Assembly (NCBI GenBank): GCA_029717555.1
Contig: JAMDHS010000082.1
Span: 26,314-90,313, forward strand
Direction of reading: 5' to 3'
DNA length: 64,000 nucleotides
DNA from: Peribolospora baueri
Lineage: Eukaryota > Basidiomycota > Peribolosporomycetes > Peribolosporales > Peribolosporaceae
Each line of letters begins with the position of its first letter. The first letter of the stretch is position 1. Of the stretch, positions 61,279-64,000 are shown piece by piece. The position numbers and the translations under genes are program-made. The notes beneath the pieces are model-generated. The model was not told the DNA's origin and searched no databases. It worked only from the letters and a program-made list of their open reading frames with translations.

Positions 61279-63428
61279 ATGGGCGCCCAGCTCTGCGAGA
61301 ACGACGTTGCCATTGGCCCCACTTCGGCGTGTAGGTTCGACTTTACGATCCGGTTCGAGAACAGCATTCTTCAAATCCTCCCCGACGCCCTCTTCCTCCT
61401 CACCGCCTCGCTATCCATCGTCCGCCTCTTCATCGTGCGCCACTCCCGAGCTAACCCTGGCAACCAAAGGGCGACGAAACGCGTCTTAGACTGGCTTAGC
61501 GCTCTTCCTTGGCGCCCTGCTCGCCGCCTCCCAGGCCGCCCTTCTGGCGACTTGGACAGACGGCTCGGTTCGAGGGACGATCGGCAAGGTCGCCGGCGCG
61601 GCGGCAGGTTTGAGCTTGAGTGCTTCGGTGAGCGTGAGCCGCTCTCACGACACGTTCATCGAATGCGCTCGCTATCGACGTGCGCATAGCCACTCCGACC
61701 AACCCTTCCTTTCTGTCGCCCTCTCCCTCAGCTCTTCCTTTTGCCCTTCTCTTACCTCTGCCTAAGTCCGCACCCTCGCCCTCCTCGGTTTCTTCCCTCA
61801 CGACACTGCCGTCGATCACCCGCGCAAGGCCTATGTGTCCGTGGCCGCCACCGGTCTCGTCGTACGCGTCCTGCTCGCCGCCGTCGAGATGGGCCAAAAC
61901 AGGCCTTTGTTTAAAGAAGGCGACAAGGTGCTTCCACGACCCACATGTTCTCTCTATCCGAACCAAAAGTCTGAAATGCCGTGTCCCTCTCTCCCCTTCC
62001 TCGCCCAGCCGCTCACGCCAGAAGGCTCCTCCTCCGTGTGGGCCCGTGCTACATCTGGCTCATCCCTTTCATGATTCTCGGCAGGAAAAAGATTATCACC
62101 ATGGCCGACCTCTATCCGTTGGAACGTGGGAGGGAATCTGGCCCCATCAAAGTTGCGCTTCAGCAGGGGATTGACAAGGTAAAAAGGAAGGAGCAAGAAA
62201 AGTACTGGCTGCTGAAATGTAGCCTCGCCGTCTTCGGGTGGACCTTTTTCATGTGCGTCGCTTTTTTTTTCTGTTCTACTAGTCCCCATTCTCGTTGACG
62301 AGGCGTGACCCTCGTTCGGACGCGTTTCGTTTCGTACGTCGGCAGGCCCATCCTTCCACGCATGGTCATGGTGCTCTGCAACTTTGTACAACCCTCCTTG
62401 TACACGATGCCACGGTGAGGATTCCCCTCTGGCTTTAATTCTCTCCGCGAAGCGCTGCCCGCACACGACGCACCTGATCCATTCGGCCATCTTGATTGTG
62501 TCTGTCTGTACCCGCAACAGGAGTGGATAACGTCGTATGAGGGCGATCAACCGAACAACGTCTCCGTCGGCTGGGGCCTGCTCGGCGCGTATACCTTGAT
62601 CTACTCGCTCCTGACTCTGTCCACAGGTACGACGCCGACGCCGCTGTCAGTTCGTTTGCGCAGTCCAAACGCGAGCCGGTCGGCGCCGTTAATGCATTTC
62701 GCGCTTCCCTGTGACCAAACAGCTTCGTTCGTATTGGGAAGCAGCATGGGGAATGTCCATCAAGTATCGCGCCGCCACCGTCGGCGTCCTATACAATAAG
62801 GCCCTTCGTTTTTCGGTGGCTTCTGCACGAGAGCAAGGTGCCGGCGCAGCCAACTCGTTGATGAGCGTGGACGTGCAGAGGATCATGGAGTCTCTCCACC
62901 TTGTTCACGAGTTGATCGCCGCCGTCATCAGCGTTGGCTTGTCCAGCTACTTGGTACGCCCCGCCTCCTCTTCCGACACTCTTAGTTTCTTTTTTTTTGC
63001 GCACGCTAAGCCTCCTCCATTCACTTTCAGCTGTACACACAAACCTCTTGGGCTTTCTTTGCACCCATCGTCGTCATCCTCATCGGTCTCGCCATCTGCA
63101 CCGTGGGCGGTCAGAAAATGCCGAAATACCGCACGGAGTGGTTCGAAGGGACGAGCAAACGGTCCAACCTGGTGGTGAGCCGACGAATGTCTTCGATGCG
63201 GTCGAGGGACCCGAATCGACCGTGTCTTCGATGCGCTCGCTCGACGGACCCCAATCGACCGCTTATCACGCGTCCTCCGAGCCCCAGTCATCGGTGTTCA
63301 ATAACATCGTTCCCGTCAAGCTTTCCTCGTACGAAGGATTTGCAGCAAGACGGATCGGCGCCCTTCGGGCCGTCGAGTTTGCCGCATACAAAAAGTTCCT
63401 ATACGTCATTTGCTGGACGTCCCATCCC
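61279..63428 (+). pseudogene. ABCC (MRP)-type transporter, frameshifted and truncated by a retroelement
   Basis: Exons can be traced at 61279-61434, 61490-about 61607, about 61767-61936, 62009-62269, 62346-62414, 62521-62629, 62723-62952, 63031-63174 and 63288-63428. Family marks: TMD0 start GAQLCENDVAIGPTSACRFD, FENSILQILP; TMD1 ITMADLYPL, YWEAAWGMSIKYRAATVGVL, YNKALRFSV, NSLMSVDVQRIMESLHLVHE, then NNIVPVKLSSYEGFAARRIG and LRAVEFAAYKKFLYVI. This is where ABCC proteins continue to the rest of TMD1 and two ATPase domains, but the sequence runs into retroelement DNA at about 63429. At about 62048-62056 the frame needed for TPEGSSSVWARA and that for YIWLIPFMILG differ by one base. Splice phases around 62414/62521 and 62629/62723 also do not match simply. 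Both nucleotide-binding domains are missing from the window. Confidence 0.82.
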
Positions 63429-64000
63429 TGTTGTACTGCCCCGGAACTCGGGCGTGCTAATCGACGGCGAAGGATAGAAAAAATCCTGGCTGCAGGCAGT
63501 ACGCGGGGAGAAACCGGCGAAGGCGGTGAACGCACGTGCAAATCGATCGAGATCAAGGTAACAAGGTATCGGGGCCAGGGAGCAAGGACAAAGAGTCAAG
63601 GGCAAGGAGCTAGGACTGGGGACAAGGACTCGGGAGGAGATGAGCGGGGCTAGGGTGAGCTTCAGGACGCGACGGCGCCGGGGTCCGTCCGGGGCGCAGG
63701 GTGGTCATGGTCGTAATCTTGGATGAATTCAGGAGAATTGGCGAGGTTCTTGAGAGGTTCCCAAGTGGCTTCCCAAAACGGGTAGCCACGCCACTTGACG
63801 AGTATTCGCGGCGGTTGCCTGAGCCGCGACGGTCTAGAAGAGCTTCAAGTTTATATTCCGGTTCTCCATCATCAAGGAGAACAGGATCGGGAGGCTGGGT
63901 CCTGTCGGGGGGGCCTAGGTAAGGCTTGAGCAAGGAAGTGAGAAAGACCGTGTGTAGACGAGACAAGGAAACTGGGAGGTCGAGCTCGAAGGCGATGGAG
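63429..64000 (-). mobile_element. 3' end of a Ty3/gypsy chromodomain retrotransposon (antisense to ABCC)
   Basis: On the minus strand the right edge of the window reads AFELDLPVSLSRLHTVFLTS, LLKPYLGPPDRTQPPDPVLL and EYKLEALLDRR, the C-terminal integrase part of chromoviruses, followed in a shifted frame by a chromodomain (KWRGYPFWEATWEPLKNL, then NSPEFIQDYDH) and stop at about 63662. The stretch 63429-63661 would be 3' non-coding sequence plus 3' LTR; TGTTGTACTGCC at 63429 has the TG start of an LTR and sits where the ABCC homology ends. I see no clear polypurine tract, so the exact LTR borders are uncertain. The element continues beyond the window. Confidence 0.8.
63662..64000 (-). pseudogene. 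C-terminal end of retrotransposon pol (integrase tail and chromodomain), frameshifted
   Basis: The frame for integrase tail (HTVFLTSLLKPYLG, DDGEPEYKLEALLDRRG) runs to NRREY at about 63804; the next chromodomain residues (KWRGYPFWEATWEP) are in another frame, consistent with loss of one base between 63798 and 63806. Chromodomains bind methylated histone H3 and guide integration into heterochromatin in fungal chromoviruses. The copy shown is therefore probably inactive. The 5' part lies outside the window. Confidence 0.8.

Overview
The window is nuclear DNA of a fungus, most likely a basidiomycete and perhaps a GC-rich red-yeast-like member of Pucciniomycotina; the phylum is an inference from gene content and intron style, not from a marker tree. 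Genes are densely packed, lie on both strands, and are cut by many short introns (mostly 40-110 nt, GTGAGT/GTAAGT donors, CAG/TAG acceptors). All gene models below were built by joining exons by eye, checking splice phase and known family motifs. Where phases close exactly, I give exon coordinates.

Layout: 3-1028 (+) is the 3' end of an unrecognised basic protein with a PCNA-binding-like motif. 2433-5749 (+) is a GATA-finger transcription factor, and 6570-8250 (+) a Gfd2/YDR514C-like DEDDh nuclease-fold protein. 9473-11169 (+) is RPL5 with a telobox-like promoter element, 11807-13228 (-) a Zn2Cys6 regulator, and 15552-18134 (-) HapX, the iron-responsive bZIP partner of the CCAAT complex. 19021-20076 (+) is a MARVEL membrane protein. 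20690-25225 (-) is a 12-exon single-chain biotin-dependent acyl-CoA carboxylase, divergent from 25886-28353 (+), a membrane alpha/beta-hydrolase. 28776-30515 (-) is DIM1.

From 30.6 to 33.8 kb there is no convincing gene. The region holds a 219-bp fold-back inverted repeat and two families of tandem repeats. Then follow beta-adaptin (33797-37170 +), a peroxisomal SCPx-type thiolase (37434-40043 -), a secreted GH37 trehalase (42006-45498 +), an SDR (45938-47513 -), a PRMT3-type arginine methyltransferase with a dead zinc finger (48462-51198 -), UBC1 (51425-53153 +), TRM112 (53578-54602 -), a Fra2/BolA2 protein (54884-55703 +), AUR1 inositol phosphorylceramide synthase (56099-57400 -) and a second SDR (58492-59997 -).

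The right end (61279-64000) is the most unusual part. An ABCC-type transporter gene carries at least one internal frameshift and is cut off inside its first transmembrane domain by the 3' end of an antisense Ty3/gypsy chromodomain retrotransposon, whose own integrase-chromodomain reading frame is also shifted. Functionally the window is mostly housekeeping (translation, rRNA modification, ubiquitin, trafficking, sphingolipid), with an iron-sensing link (HapX plus Fra2) and an acyl-CoA link (single-chain carboxylase, SCPx thiolase).
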